Of a stretch of 52,950 bases of DNA, positions 7,864 through 16,780 are shown piece by piece. The position numbers were made by a program, and so were the translations under genes. How positions within the stretch are numbered: position 1 is the stretch's first letter; every line of letters begins with the position of its first letter. A model generated the notes under the pieces. The model ran no database searches. It was not told the DNA's origin and saw nothing but the letters and a program-made list of their open reading frames with translations. The stretch is from an uncultured Eubacteriales bacterium (GTDB lineage: Bacteria > Bacillota > Clostridia > Oscillospirales > Acutalibacteraceae): positions 1-52,950 of the forward strand of contig CATONX010000015.1 in NCBI GenBank assembly GCA_951801675.1. Reading direction: 5' to 3'.

Positions 7864-8479
7864 AAACAAATATCCGCGCACCTATGACCGCGAAACGGTC
7901 TATCTAAACAGAGTGATAACCAATCCCAACATTCAGGTAGGCGACTACACTTTTTATAACGATTTTGTCCACGACCCTGCCCAGTTTGAAACAAACAATG
8001 TACTCTATCATTACCCGGTCAACAAAGACCGGCTGCTCATCGGAAAGTTTTGTTCCATCGCCTGCGGCGCCAAGTTTCTCTTTACCAGCGCAAACCATGC
8101 CCAAAAATCCCTGTCCACCTATCCCTTTCCCATCTTTTTTGAGGAATGGGGGTTACCGAAGGAGCAGGTCACATCCGCATGGGACAACAAGGGAGACATC
8201 GTCATCGGCAACGACGTTTGGATCGGGTACGAAGCGGTCATCCTTTCCGGCGTGCACATCGGCGACGGCGCCGTCATCGGGGCCCGGGCGGTGGTGACTA
8301 AGGACGTGGCGCCTTACACGGTGGTCGGCGGGGTTCCGGCCAAAAAGATCAAGCTGCGCTTTGACGAGGAAACCGTCCGGCAGCTGCTCACGCTTCGATG
8401 GTGGGACTGGCCGGCGGAAAAAATCCAAAGGAACCTTTTTGCAATCACCCAGGGAAACCTGGAGCTTCTCACCGATTAA
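7850..8479 (+). CDS. xenobiotic O-acetyltransferase (Vat/CatB family)
   Basis: A 209-residue left-handed beta-helix acetyltransferase that transfers acetyl from acetyl-CoA to a hydroxyl, in this family on streptogramin A or chloramphenicol. The hexapeptide repeats run through [15 protein letters not shown] and [24 protein letters not shown]. The catalytic His is His83 in [14 protein letters not shown] marks the acetyl-CoA end. Length and N-terminus ([14 protein letters not shown]) fit Vat/XAT proteins. AGGAGG lies 6 bases before the ATG. The short leader and start-codon stem support a resistance role; the true substrate is not shown by sequence. Confidence 0.9.
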   Translation: MTIPENKYPRTYDRETVYLNRVITNPNIQVGDYTFYNDFVHDPAQFETNNVLYHYPVNKDRLLIGKFCSIACGAKFLFTSANHAQKSLSTYPFPIFFEEWGLPKEQVTSAWDNKGDIVIGNDVWIGYEAVILSGVHIGDGAVIGARAVVTKDVAPYTVVGGVPAKKIKLRFDEETVRQLLTLRWWDWPAEKIQRNLFAITQGNLELLTD

Positions 8480-8506
8480 GTCTCTGCGAAACCTAATTTC
8501 GGCGCA

Positions 8507-8545
8507 AAAAAGGAGCAAAGCGACCGCTTTGCTCCTTTTTCTTTT
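8507..8545 (+). terminator. terminator of the acetyltransferase gene
   Basis: Sixteen-base perfect arms (8507-8522 with 8525-8540), the inner bases forming the loop, ending in a long T-rich tail. The next 250 bases, up to nrdJ, hold only a 7-bp GGGGCAT/ATGCCCC repeat and no gene. Confidence 0.93.
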
Positions 8546-8793
8546 TGGCTTAAAGCGTTTCAGAACCACCAGTTCTGCTGGCGGGAGATAAGAAATACTT
8601 TAGCAACCGGTTTGCCGGAAGGGGAAACGCTCTGAAGAAGCGCCCTTATATAAACGAGAGAAAGTACCGGCGATGCAATTTACCCGTTTACGGATGGCGG
8701 GGCATGTAATGCAATAATAGGATTCGATGCCCCTTCATGGCCTGCGCATACCACCAGTTCACTGATGGTTATGATTCTTTCTCCGGCTTTTTC

Positions 8794-11007
8794 TCAGGAA
8801 CATCCGCTCCAGCCGCAGGATTTGCAGATGGAACAGCCTCCTTCAAACACCAGTTCTTCTCCGCACTGAGGGCAGGGATTTTCCGCGTCCGTTTGCGGCT
8901 CCTTCTTTTCTTCCGTCAGGCCCAGCTCCTCCTGGAGCTCCTTCCACATGTCGAGCAGGGCATTGCCCACCGCGATGGGACAGCAAGCTCCCTTGGAGGT
9001 ATCGTGTTTGGTGGCGGTTCGCACCGCGTAGGAAGGACAGGAGCCGCAGCTGTAAAGCTGGTCGACAATGGTATGAATGTCACACCCGCTGCGGGCGGAA
9101 AGAGAGATCATCCGGGAAAGGCCGATCATAAAGTTGTTGCAGCCGCCGGTGGAGCCTTTGTTGAGATAGGTTTCCAGCAGCGCGCCGGTCTGCGGGTCAA
9201 AGAAGGCCGTACAGTGCAGGCTGCCGCAGCCGGTCATCAGCTTGCGCTTTTTGCCCACCACGTTGTTGCTGACCTGGACGATCTCACCCCGGCGCAGACC
9301 GGAGGGTTCCCGATCGGCCTTTTTCTCGTCCACCGTCAAAATCCCGGTGCGGCGGCAGCCGTCCCGGAAGATGGTGACGCCCTTGAGCCCCTTTTCCCAG
9401 GCAAGCTGGTATAGGGCCTGGGTTTCTTCTTCAGTAAATGAATTTGGTACGTTGACGGTAGAACTGATAGAGGCGTCGATATGCCGCTGCCACACTGCCT
9501 GCATATCGATGCGGTCCCGGTAATCGATGGTCTGAGCGGTAACGAACCACGCGGGCAGCTCCTCGTCGTCCACCATGCCATGGGCAGTGCGATACTGCTG
9601 GACAATGGGAGTATATACCTTATAATAGACGTCCTTGCCGTGCAAAGACTCCGTCTTTCGCTCGTAGTAATTGGCAAAGACCGGTTCGATTCCCCCGGAA
9701 ATACCCAACATGGTGGATAGGGTGCCGGTGGGAGCGATGGTCAGAAGCTGGGAGTTGCGCAGGCCGTACTGGGAGACGAGCTGCGCCGTTTCTTCGTCTG
9801 CGTTTTCCTTGAAATAAGGGGTTTGCATGATTTCCGCCACGTTGCATCTGGGGTACGCCCCTTCCTCCTTGGCGAGAAGGGCGGACGCGGTCATGGCGGC
9901 GTTGCTCATAAGGCGTCCGATCCGGTCGCACAGCTCCACCGACTCAGGCGATCCATAAGGAAGTTCCAGATCAATCAGCATATCCGCGATTCCCATGACC
10001 CCAAGGCCGATCTGACGCCAGTCGCGTACGCTGTCCTTCTGTTCCTCAAGCGGATGCAGCGCAAGCCCCTCGTCGAGCACATCGTTGAGGGCTTTGACCG
10101 AAACCGCCACCGCCTGGCAGAAGGCTTCCTCGTCAAACTGCTTGTCTTTGACAAAGGCGGCCAGATTCAGGCTGCCGAGCAGACAGCTGCCGCCGGCCGG
10201 GAGAGGTTCCTCGGCGCAGGGATTCGTGCCGGCAAAGACGAATTCCTTGGTATTGCTCAGCAAATTCCAGCTGCAGATGCGGTCCCAAAACAGCGCGCCC
10301 GGCTCTGCGAAATCCCAGTTCATCCGGGCGATTTCGTTAAAAATCTCCCGGGCACGCACGGTTTTCGTAATGGTTTCGCCGGTAGCCTTGCGGGTAAAAT
10401 GCAGCGTAAAATCCCCGTCCTCGGTTACCGCTTGCATAAATTCATCGGAAATACGCACGGAAATGTTCGCCTTGGTCACCCTGGTTAAGTCGGACTTAAC
10501 ATGGATAAACTCCTCCAGATCCGGGTGGGCGCAGTCAATGGAAATCATCAAAGCGCCCCGGCGGCCGTTTTGCCCGATAAGGCCGGTGACCATGGAATAC
10601 AGGTCCATAAAGGAGACCGCGCCGGAGGTGACTTTCGCGGTATTGTTGACCATAGCGCCACGGGGGGCCAGGCCGGAAATGTCAATGCCGCAGCCGCCGC
10701 CGAAGCTGAAGGTGCGGGCGAGCTTTTTGGCGCAGTCAAAGATGGATTCCAGGCTGTCCTCCGGCGGGGTGAGCACATAGCAGTTGCTGTAGGTCACCTT
10801 CACGCCATCCTTATATAAGCCGCGGTTCGAAAGGATACGCCCTCCAAACAAAAACTTCTTTTGGGCGATGAGGTCGCGTACTTCCCCGTCCCCGCCGCTG
10901 ACCCGGTCGAGCCATTCCTCAAAGCTCTCCTGCCGGTAGCAGTACTTGCTCTGCCAGATATCCATTCCTAACTGATTGTGTTCTCCCAGCCATTCCTGGA
11001 CCGTCAT
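8794..11007 (-). CDS. nrdJ: adenosylcobalamin-dependent ribonucleotide reductase, class II
   Basis: Makes deoxyribonucleotides using a radical generated from adenosylcobalamin, so it works with or without oxygen. The 737 residues show the catalytic NPCAEEPL (Asn262, Cys264, Glu266) and the reductive cysteine pair Cys76 (YSNCYVL) and Cys275 (GSCLLGSLNL). The spacing of Cys264 and Cys275 is that of the family. The C-terminal TSCPD-like part (from STGGCNNF) ends in two CxxC pairs (CPQCG, CKSCG) that probably bind zinc and relay electrons from thioredoxin. A purine-rich site GGGAAGGAA precedes the ATG. No cobalamin riboswitch or recognisable NrdR box was found upstream. The enzyme creates a need for B12 uptake or synthesis. 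Confidence 0.96.
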   Translation of the reverse strand: MTVQEWLGEHNQLGMDIWQSKYCYRQESFEEWLDRVSGGDGEVRDLIAQKKFLFGGRILSNRGLYKDGVKVTYSNCYVLTPPEDSLESIFDCAKKLARTFSFGGGCGIDISGLAPRGAMVNNTAKVTSGAVSFMDLYSMVTGLIGQNGRRGALMISIDCAHPDLEEFIHVKSDLTRVTKANISVRISDEFMQAVTEDGDFTLHFTRKATGETITKTVRAREIFNEIARMNWDFAEPGALFWDRICSWNLLSNTKEFVFAGTNPCAEEPLPAGGSCLLGSLNLAAFVKDKQFDEEAFCQAVAVSVKALNDVLDEGLALHPLEEQKDSVRDWRQIGLGVMGIADMLIDLELPYGSPESVELCDRIGRLMSNAAMTASALLAKEEGAYPRCNVAEIMQTPYFKENADEETAQLVSQYGLRNSQLLTIAPTGTLSTMLGISGGIEPVFANYYERKTESLHGKDVYYKVYTPIVQQYRTAHGMVDDEELPAWFVTAQTIDYRDRIDMQAVWQRHIDASISSTVNVPNSFTEEETQALYQLAWEKGLKGVTIFRDGCRRTGILTVDEKKADREPSGLRRGEIVQVSNNVVGKKRKLMTGCGSLHCTAFFDPQTGALLETYLNKGSTGGCNNFMIGLSRMISLSARSGCDIHTIVDQLYSCGSCPSYAVRTATKHDTSKGACCPIAVGNALLDMWKELQEELGLTEEKKEPQTDAENPCPQCGEELVFEGGCSICKSCGWSGCS

Positions 11008-11074
11008 ACCAGTTCCTTCCCTTCTGTCTGCAAAACACGTGTATCGTCCTGTCCGTTTTTGCGGTTTTTTTGTT

Positions 11075-11135
11075 CTTTAATACGACGTTTTCGTCGCTTT
11101 GCTTCTTAGTATACCACTTTCCTGGCCCAGCGCAA
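11075..11135 (-). promoter_or_regulatory. candidate nrdJ promoter with a downstream palindrome
   Basis: On the minus strand the -10 is TATACT (11108-11113) and the -35 TTGCGC (11130-11135), spacing 16. The start-side sequence has the inverted repeat CGACG-TTTT-CGTCG, which could be an operator or a short hairpin. The -35 is weak. Confidence 0.45.
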
Positions 11136-11208
11136 AGACCCGGAATATTTTTTCACGTCCGCCCCTTGCCTGCGAGGGAATCTTTTGATTTTCAAGTACA
11201 AATACGGC

Positions 11209-11244
11209 AAAAGCCCCGGTACGCATGTGCGTACCGGGGCTTTT
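11209..11244. terminator. terminator of the tRNA cluster
   Basis: Nearly perfect palindrome: A4 plus GCCCCGGTACGCA pairs with its complement ending in T4. Arms are 17 bases. It sits directly after the 3' end of tRNA-Cys on the minus strand and before the nrdJ promoter. Confidence 0.9.
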
Positions 11245-11245
11245 C

Positions 11246-11320
11246 TGGAGGCGCCACCCAGACTTGAACTGGGGAATCAGGGTTTTGCAGACCCGTGCCT
11301 TACCACTTGGCTATGGCGCC
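11246..11320 (-). tRNA. tRNA-Cys (GCA)
   Basis: Cloverleaf folds on the minus strand: acceptor GGCGCCA/TGGCGCC, discriminator U, encoded CCA (11246-11248), anticodon loop CUGCAAA with anticodon GCA, and T-loop UUCAAGU. Last gene of a five-tRNA transcript. Confidence 0.96.
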
Positions 11321-11376
11321 GTATAGGAATGGACGCTTCTCATCCACGTCTTGAATACCAGAAGCGTCCATTCATT

Positions 11377-11452
11377 TGGAGCGGACTACGAGGCTCGAAC
11401 TCGCTACCTCCACCTTGGCAAGGTGGCGCTCTACCAGATGAGCTAAGTCCGC
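11377..11452 (-). tRNA. tRNA-Gly (GCC)
   Basis: Acceptor GCGGACU/AGUCCGC, discriminator U, encoded CCA, anticodon GCC in loop UUGCCAA, T-arm GAGTTCGAGCCTC. Confidence 0.97.
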
Positions 11453-11457
11453 AAACT

Positions 11458-11533
11458 TGGTGCCTCCGGGCGGAATCGAACCACCGACACGGGGATTTTC
11501 AGTCCCCTGCTCTACCGACTGAGCTACAGAGGC
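11458..11533 (-). tRNA. tRNA-Phe (GAA)
   Basis: Acceptor GCCUCUG/CGGAGGC, discriminator A, encoded CCA, anticodon GAA in loop CUGAAAA, T-arm with GGTTCGATTCC. Confidence 0.97.
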
Positions 11534-11538
11534 AAATA

Positions 11539-11615
11539 TGGCGACCCGGAACGGGCTCGAACCGTCGACCTCTAGCGTGACAGGCTAGCGTTCTAACCAG
11601 CTGAACTACCGGGCC
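11539..11615 (-). tRNA. tRNA-Asp (GTC)
   Basis: Acceptor GGCCCGG/CCGGGUC with one G-U pair, discriminator G, encoded CCA, anticodon GUC in loop CUGUCAC, T-arm GGTTCGAGCC. 77 nucleotides. Confidence 0.97.
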
Positions 11616-11622
11616 ATTTGTT

Positions 11623-11698
11623 TGGTGGGAACAACAGGGCTCGAACCTGTGACCCCTTGCTTGTAAGGCAAGTGCTCTCCCAGCTGAGCTATGCTCCC
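11623..11698 (-). tRNA. tRNA-Val (TAC)
   Basis: Acceptor GGGAGCA/UGUUCCC, discriminator A, encoded CCA, anticodon UAC in loop CUUACAA, T-arm GGTTCGAGCC. First gene of the cluster, 40 bases after the -10 box. Confidence 0.97.
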
Positions 11699-11737
11699 TT
11701 TTCCAAGTGTTCCCGGTGTTTTACCGGCGACTTGTAT

Positions 11738-11766
11738 ATATTACTATAAGTCGCGGGAATTGTCAA
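11738..11766 (-). promoter_or_regulatory. promoter of the tRNA cluster
   Basis: On the minus strand TTGACA (11761-11766), a 17-base spacer, then TAATAT (11738-11743). This is a near-consensus vegetative promoter directly upstream of tRNA-Val. Confidence 0.88.
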
Positions 11767-12286
11767 CACCAAATGCAAAATTTTTCGGCAAGAAATTTGC
11801 ATGAATTTAACAGCTCATTTTGTCGGCAGATATTCCAGTGGATATGGTTGTTACGCTTCTGATTTCGATTGGGAACGCGCATATCCGGGTATTTTTGTTC
11901 CCGTCTGTTCCCATGATTCATGATATGCGCATGGAGATAAAAATATACCAGTAAACTAAAAGAAGCATGTCCTTTTTGCCTTCGCGAAAAAGTAACCGGC
12001 CGCCGCATATTTGTTTTCTTGCCCGGTCATACTATTACCGCAATGAGAACAAACCAATTGCGTTTGCTTGTTCTCAACGCAAGAGTACCCGGCGGTTTAT
12101 CCGCCGGGTACTTTCTTTTTCACACGCGGCTTTCCGCTTAGGCCGCATCAAGGACTTTTCACTAAGCCGGACCAAAGCTCTACCGTATATAAACGGTGCA
12201 CTTTTCATACCGGATCGAATTCGAAGTCCGGCAGCACCCGTTTAAGAATCGTCCCTTCTGCGTGCTTCTTGATGCAGACTACCGGT
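11767..12286. other. intergenic region between the tRNA cluster and parC
   Basis: About 520 bases with no supportable gene. It contains the hairpin-terminator pair at 12044-12117 and, nearer parC, a short ACCGT/ACGGT repeat. No T-rich terminator for parC was seen on the minus strand. Confidence 0.6.
12044..12117 (+). ncRNA. possible small RNA 3' end: hairpin plus strong terminator
   Basis: TGAGAACAA (12044-12052) pairs with TTGTTCTCA (12068-12076). Then a 12-bp perfect stem AGTACCCGGCGG (12084-12095) / (12101-12112) is followed by TTCTTTTT. The T tract is on the plus strand, yet no plus-strand gene lies upstream; both neighbours run minus. This fits an unannotated plus-strand RNA. A weak -10 (TACTAT) lies just upstream without a clear -35. 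Confidence 0.3.
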
Positions 12287-14518
12287 TTAAGACAGGGTCA
12301 GCTGCTCACCAATGTCCTCCTGGGCGGGCAAGGCGCCGGTGGCCGGAATGTTCTTGGTGCGGTACCGGTCAGGCTTTGCGAGCATCCCTTCCTCATAGGG
12401 AACTACGGCTCCCATCCGATGATTTTTCTTCAGGGTCATCACCGCAACGCCGATGGTATCCCGGGTAGCCTTGGGAGAGATGGCCCCCGTGTGCACCAGG
12501 AGCATCCGGCGGGAGGAGGACTTGAGAAGCACTTCCCGGTCCTCGGACAGATAGAGAATGCCGGCTAAAGGAGACTTATCCGAATAAGCGTTTACCAGCT
12601 TCTTACGATTGGTCTTGGTGGCGTATTTCTCGAAGGACACCTTCGCCGCCTTGCCGTTCTCAAACACAAAAAGCATAAAGCCCGCATAATCCTTGGTGGC
12701 CACCAGGTAGATCACGTTCTCGCCCTCGTCCATCCCCAGCTTTGCGGGGATGTAGTCGCCAAGCGTGCTGATGCGGGTGTCGTCAAAGTCGGAAGCCTTG
12801 GCTTTGTAGACCTTGCACTGGTCGGTGAAGAACAGAAGGTCGGTGTTATTGGTGGCTTCCAGCGCCTGCGCCACCGCATCGCCCTCCTTGAGCTTATGCT
12901 CCGAGCTCATGCGCAGAGACTGGGGGGTGACCTTTTTAAAGTAACCTTCCTTCGTCAAAAACAAGTGAACCGGGTAATCGGGCACCTCTTCCTCGATCTC
13001 GAAATCCTTCACCTCGTAAAGGATTTCCGACCGGCGGGGCTGGCCGTATTTCTGAGCGATGGCGGTCAGATCCTTGATGATGATCTCTTTTACCTTGCGA
13101 TCGCTGCCTAGAATGGCGGTGAGCTCTCCGATTTCCTTCTCCAGCTTCTCGGTTTCCTCCATGCGTTTGAGGATGTATTCCCGGTTTAGATGGCGAAGCC
13201 GGATTTCCGCTACATATTCCGCCTGGATTTCGTCGATGCCGAACCCGATCATCAGGTTTGGCACCACCTCCGCTTCCTCCTCGGTCTCCCGGACGATGCG
13301 GATGGCTTTGTCAATATCCAGCAGGATTTTGGACAGGCCCTTGAGCAGATGCAGCTTGTCCTGGGCCTTTTTCAGGTCAAAGGATACCCGGCGGCGCACG
13401 CAGTCACTGCGGAATTTCACCCATTCGTTCAAAAGCTCCCGAACGCCCATCACCTTAGGCGTCCCGCCGATGAGGACGTTGAAGTTGCACGAGAAGGTAT
13501 CCTCCAGGGGCGTCATTTTGTAAAGCTTCTGCATCAGCTTATCCGGGTCTACGCCCCGCTTTAAGTCGATGGTGATTTTCAGGCCCGCAAGGCCCGTCTC
13601 GTCACGGATGTCCGCCACTTCCCGGACCTTCGCGCTTTTGACCAGCTCCACCACCTTGTCGATGATCGCTTCGATGGTGGTAGTGGGCGGGATCTGGGTA
13701 ATGTCGATGCAGTGGCTCTCCTTGTCGTACTGGTAGACCGCGCGCACCCGCACACCGCCCCGGCCGGTGCGGTAGATCTTATCAAACCCGTCCCGGTCAT
13801 AGAGAATGCGCCCGCCCAAAGGAAAGTCCGGTGCCTGCAGCGTGGAAGCCACGTCGTGGTCCGGGTCCTTCATCAGGGCGATGGTGGTCTCGCAGACTTC
13901 TCTGAGATTAAACGGGCAGATGGAGCTTGCCATACTGACCGCGATGCCGGTGTTGGCGTTGACGAGTACGGTGGGAAAGGCCGCGGGCAGCAGTGTGGGT
14001 TCCTTTAAGGTATTGTCGTAATTGTCCACAAAGTCCACGGTGTTTTTATCGATATCCCGGAAGAGCTCCTGGCAGATGGAATCGAGCTTCACCTCGGTGT
14101 ACCGGGAGGCGGCGTACATCATGTCTCTGGAATAGGATTTACCGAAGTTTCCCTTCGAGTCCACAAAGGGATGCAGCAGAGTTTCATTTCCCCGGGAGAG
14201 ACGGACCATGGTTTCGTAAATAGCGGCATCCCCGTGGGGATTTAGCTTCATGGTAGAGCCTACCACGTTGGCGGACTTGGTCCGCGGCCCGGTCAAGAGC
14301 CCCATTTTATACATGGTGTAAAGCAGCTTGCGGTGAGAGGGTTTGAACCCGTCGATCTCCGGCAGAGCCCGGGAGACGATGACGCTCATGGCGTAGGGCA
14401 TGTAGTTTTTCTCCAGCGTATCGGTAATGGGCTGGACGACCACCTCCCCCGCTCCTTCAATGTACCCTTTCATGGCGGGCTTTCTCGGGGGCGTTGTTTT
14501 TCGTTTTCTCGGCGGCAT
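12287..14518 (-). CDS. parC: type IIA DNA topoisomerase subunit A (ParC-like)
   Basis: DNA breakage-reunion subunit, 743 residues. Catalytic tyrosine Tyr140 lies in AASRYTEVKL. The conserved entry is YAMSVIVSRALPEIDGFKPSHRKLLY. In the quinolone-determining region the sequence is NPHGDAAIYE, placing Ala98 and Glu102 where E. coli GyrA has Ser83 and Asp87. No GyrA box (QRRGGKG-type) was seen in the C-terminal propeller, which argues for topoisomerase IV function over gyrase. Residues 1-14 are very basic. It starts 18 bases after parE, with AAAGGAGG just before its ATG, so the two form one operon. Confidence 0.92.
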   Translation of the reverse strand: MPPRKRKTTPPRKPAMKGYIEGAGEVVVQPITDTLEKNYMPYAMSVIVSRALPEIDGFKPSHRKLLYTMYKMGLLTGPRTKSANVVGSTMKLNPHGDAAIYETMVRLSRGNETLLHPFVDSKGNFGKSYSRDMMYAASRYTEVKLDSICQELFRDIDKNTVDFVDNYDNTLKEPTLLPAAFPTVLVNANTGIAVSMASSICPFNLREVCETTIALMKDPDHDVASTLQAPDFPLGGRILYDRDGFDKIYRTGRGGVRVRAVYQYDKESHCIDITQIPPTTTIEAIIDKVVELVKSAKVREVADIRDETGLAGLKITIDLKRGVDPDKLMQKLYKMTPLEDTFSCNFNVLIGGTPKVMGVRELLNEWVKFRSDCVRRRVSFDLKKAQDKLHLLKGLSKILLDIDKAIRIVRETEEEAEVVPNLMIGFGIDEIQAEYVAEIRLRHLNREYILKRMEETEKLEKEIGELTAILGSDRKVKEIIIKDLTAIAQKYGQPRRSEILYEVKDFEIEEEVPDYPVHLFLTKEGYFKKVTPQSLRMSSEHKLKEGDAVAQALEATNNTDLLFFTDQCKVYKAKASDFDDTRISTLGDYIPAKLGMDEGENVIYLVATKDYAGFMLFVFENGKAAKVSFEKYATKTNRKKLVNAYSDKSPLAGILYLSEDREVLLKSSSRRMLLVHTGAISPKATRDTIGVAVMTLKKNHRMGAVVPYEEGMLAKPDRYRTKNIPATGALPAQEDIGEQLTLS

Positions 14519-14536
14519 ACGGATCCTCCTTTCCCG

Positions 14537-16522
14537 TTAAGATACGTCGGCCATATCCAGATAAGCCCGGCCGAACTGCGAAATAAAGTCCTTGCGTCCG
14601 GGCAAATTGTCCCCCAGAAGCAGGTCGAACATGGCGGCGGTTTTTTCCACCTCGGCCGCCGTCACCTGAATGAGCCGACGGGTATCCGGGTTCATGGTAG
14701 TCAGGCTCATCATTTCCGGTTCGTTCTCGCCAAGCCCCTTCGAGCGCTGAAGGGTATACTTCACGTCCCCGATCTTTTGCAGCACCTCACCCTTTTCCCG
14801 GTCGGAATAGGCAAAATAGGTTTCGTCCTTAGTAGTGATCTCATAAAGAGGCGATTCGGCGATGAACACCTTTCCCTCGTCAATGAGGGTAGGCATGAGC
14901 CGGTAGAGCATGGTGAGGATCAGGGTGCGGATCTGAAACCCGTCCACGTCCGCATCGGTGCAGATGATGACCTTGCTCCAGCGCAGGGCGTTCAGATCAA
15001 AGGACGAAATGTCCTTATTGGCCTTGGTCTTGACCTCCACCCCGCAGCCGAGCACCTTGCAAAGGTCGGTAATGATGTCGTTTTTGAAAATGCGGTCGTA
15101 GTCGGCCTTCAGACAGTTTAAAATCTTGCCCCGCACCGGGATAATGGCCTGGAAATCCGGGTTTCTGGCCTGCTTGCAGGCGCCCAGAGCGGAGTCTCCC
15201 TCCACGATGTACACTTCCCGGATAGACGTGTCCTTGCTGCGGCAGTCGACAAACTTTTCCACGCGGTTGGACAAATCAATGTTGCCCGAGAGCTTTTTGC
15301 GGCTGGTGATGCGCAGCTTTTCCGCTTCCTCCCGGCTTCGCTTGTTCACAAGCACCTGACCGGCGATTTTCTCCGCGTCCAGAGGGTTCTCGATGAAATA
15401 GACCTCCAGCTGATGGCGCAGAAACTCGGTCATGGCCTCCTGGATGAACTTGTTGTTGATGGCCTTTTTGGTCTGGTTTTCATAAGAAGTCTGAGTGGAG
15501 AAGGAGGAAATAACCACAATCAGGCAGTCGGCCACGTCCTGAAACGTAATCTTGCTTTCCGACTGCTTGTACTTGGAATTCTGCTTGAGCCAGGCGTCGA
15601 TCTGGGAAACAAAGGCAGAGCGCACCGCCTTCTCCGGCGCGCCTCCATATTCGAGCCAGCTGGAATTGTGGTAGTATTCCGCGGTGCAAACCTTGTTGGA
15701 AAAGCAGACGGCAGCGTTGATCTTCACCTTGTATTCCGGCTTGTCCGCCCGGTCCCGGCCCCGGCGCTCGGTCTGCCACAGCTGCACCCCGGTCATGGCC
15801 GTATCCCCGGCAAGCTCCGCCACATGGTCGGCAATGCCGTTTTCATAGAGGTACTCGTAGGTTTCAAACCCGTTCTTTCCCTCGTCCTTCAAAAGAAAGC
15901 GCAGCCCTGCGTTGACGATGGCCTGGCGCTTTAAAATATCCTGGTAGTATTCGAGCGGGATCGCAATGTCGGTAAACACCTGCAAGTCCGGGCGCCAGCG
16001 GATCCGGGTCCCGGTGGGATGGCGCGAAGACGCCGGCTCTTTCTGAAGCCCGCCCACGTTTTCCCCGCGCTCGAAATGCAGGGTATACTTTGTGCCGTCC
16101 CGGTAGATTTCCACGTCCATATATTCGGAGGAATACTGGGTGGCGCACAGGCCTAAGCCATTGAGGCCCAGGGAGAACTCGTAGCTTTCCGCATCCATAT
16201 TGTTATACTTGCCTCCCGCGTACAACTCGCAGAAGACCAGCTCCCAGTTGAACTTCTCCTCCTTTTGGTTATAGTCCACCGGGATGCCGCGTCCGAAGTC
16301 CTCCACTTCCACCGAGCCGTCCCCATAACGGGTAACGACGATCTGTTTGCCGAAGCCTTCTCTCGCCTCGTCGATGGAGTTGGAAAGAATCTCGAACACC
16401 GAATGCTCGCAGCCCTCCAGCCCATCCGACCCAAAGATGACCGCCGGGCGTTTGCGCACCCGGTCCGCCCCTTTGAGCGAGGATATGCTGTCATTTCCGT
16501 ACTCCTGTTTTTTCTTTGCCAT
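14537..16522 (-). CDS. parE: type IIA DNA topoisomerase ATPase subunit (ParE-like), divergent
   Basis: ATPase/TOPRIM partner of the next gene, 661 residues. The start MAKKKQ at 16522 follows GGGGAGG by 4-5 bases; an upstream in-frame start at 16570 lacks such a site. The GHKL fold has Glu44 and Asn48 in FEILSNSIDEA, DFGRGIP, and LGLNGLGLCA for the ATP lid. The TOPRIM part has EGDSALGACKQARN in place of the usual EGDSAGGSAKQGR, and DADVDGFQIRT in place of DADVDGxHIRT. The metal-binding acidic residues are kept. The divergence marks a clostridial second-topoisomerase clade; a standard gyrAB is expected elsewhere in the genome. Confidence 0.92.
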   Translation of the reverse strand: MAKKKQEYGNDSISSLKGADRVRKRPAVIFGSDGLEGCEHSVFEILSNSIDEAREGFGKQIVVTRYGDGSVEVEDFGRGIPVDYNQKEEKFNWELVFCELYAGGKYNNMDAESYEFSLGLNGLGLCATQYSSEYMDVEIYRDGTKYTLHFERGENVGGLQKEPASSRHPTGTRIRWRPDLQVFTDIAIPLEYYQDILKRQAIVNAGLRFLLKDEGKNGFETYEYLYENGIADHVAELAGDTAMTGVQLWQTERRGRDRADKPEYKVKINAAVCFSNKVCTAEYYHNSSWLEYGGAPEKAVRSAFVSQIDAWLKQNSKYKQSESKITFQDVADCLIVVISSFSTQTSYENQTKKAINNKFIQEAMTEFLRHQLEVYFIENPLDAEKIAGQVLVNKRSREEAEKLRITSRKKLSGNIDLSNRVEKFVDCRSKDTSIREVYIVEGDSALGACKQARNPDFQAIIPVRGKILNCLKADYDRIFKNDIITDLCKVLGCGVEVKTKANKDISSFDLNALRWSKVIICTDADVDGFQIRTLILTMLYRLMPTLIDEGKVFIAESPLYEITTKDETYFAYSDREKGEVLQKIGDVKYTLQRSKGLGENEPEMMSLTTMNPDTRRLIQVTAAEVEKTAAMFDLLLGDNLPGRKDFISQFGRAYLDMADVS

Positions 16523-16620
16523 GTTGCCTCCCCTTCCGGCATGAATTGCTTTTTGCCGCAAAGACGGCATGCATTTGATTTAGAAAAATTTTCCAGTATT
16601 CAAAACGTTCATATTTATTC

Positions 16621-16649
16621 AATTTACACCATTCCCGAAACTCTGTCAA
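16621..16649 (-). promoter_or_regulatory. promoter of parE-parC
   Basis: On the minus strand TTGACA (16644-16649), 17-base spacer, TAAATT (16621-16626). Start would be about 95 bases before parE. A palindrome around ATACCCCGGGTAT lies just upstream of the -35. Confidence 0.75.
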
Positions 16650-16721
16650 GTATACCCGGGGTATGTCCCTTTTCATAAATGTGTAGCCGGCTGAAAACTC
16701 CGGCAATTTTACGGAAACAGA

Positions 16722-16750
16722 TTGAGTGGAAACCGAGACTGTGTTAAAAT
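16722..16750 (+). promoter_or_regulatory. promoter of the EamA-type transporter
   Basis: TTGAGT (16722-16727), 17-base spacer, TAAAAT (16745-16750). This leaves a 5' UTR of about 108 bases before the ATG at 16865. Confidence 0.72.
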
Positions 16751-16780
16751 GAGAGCAACCAATCGAGATTTGCAGCTATG

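Noticed and set aside
8696-8740. The GGGGCAT/ATGCCCC repeat as an nrdJ terminator
   Set aside because: The loop is over 20 bases and no T run follows on the minus strand.
11040-11160. A cobalamin riboswitch upstream of nrdJ
   Set aside because: No B12-box-like sequence is present and the leader is only about 100 bases.
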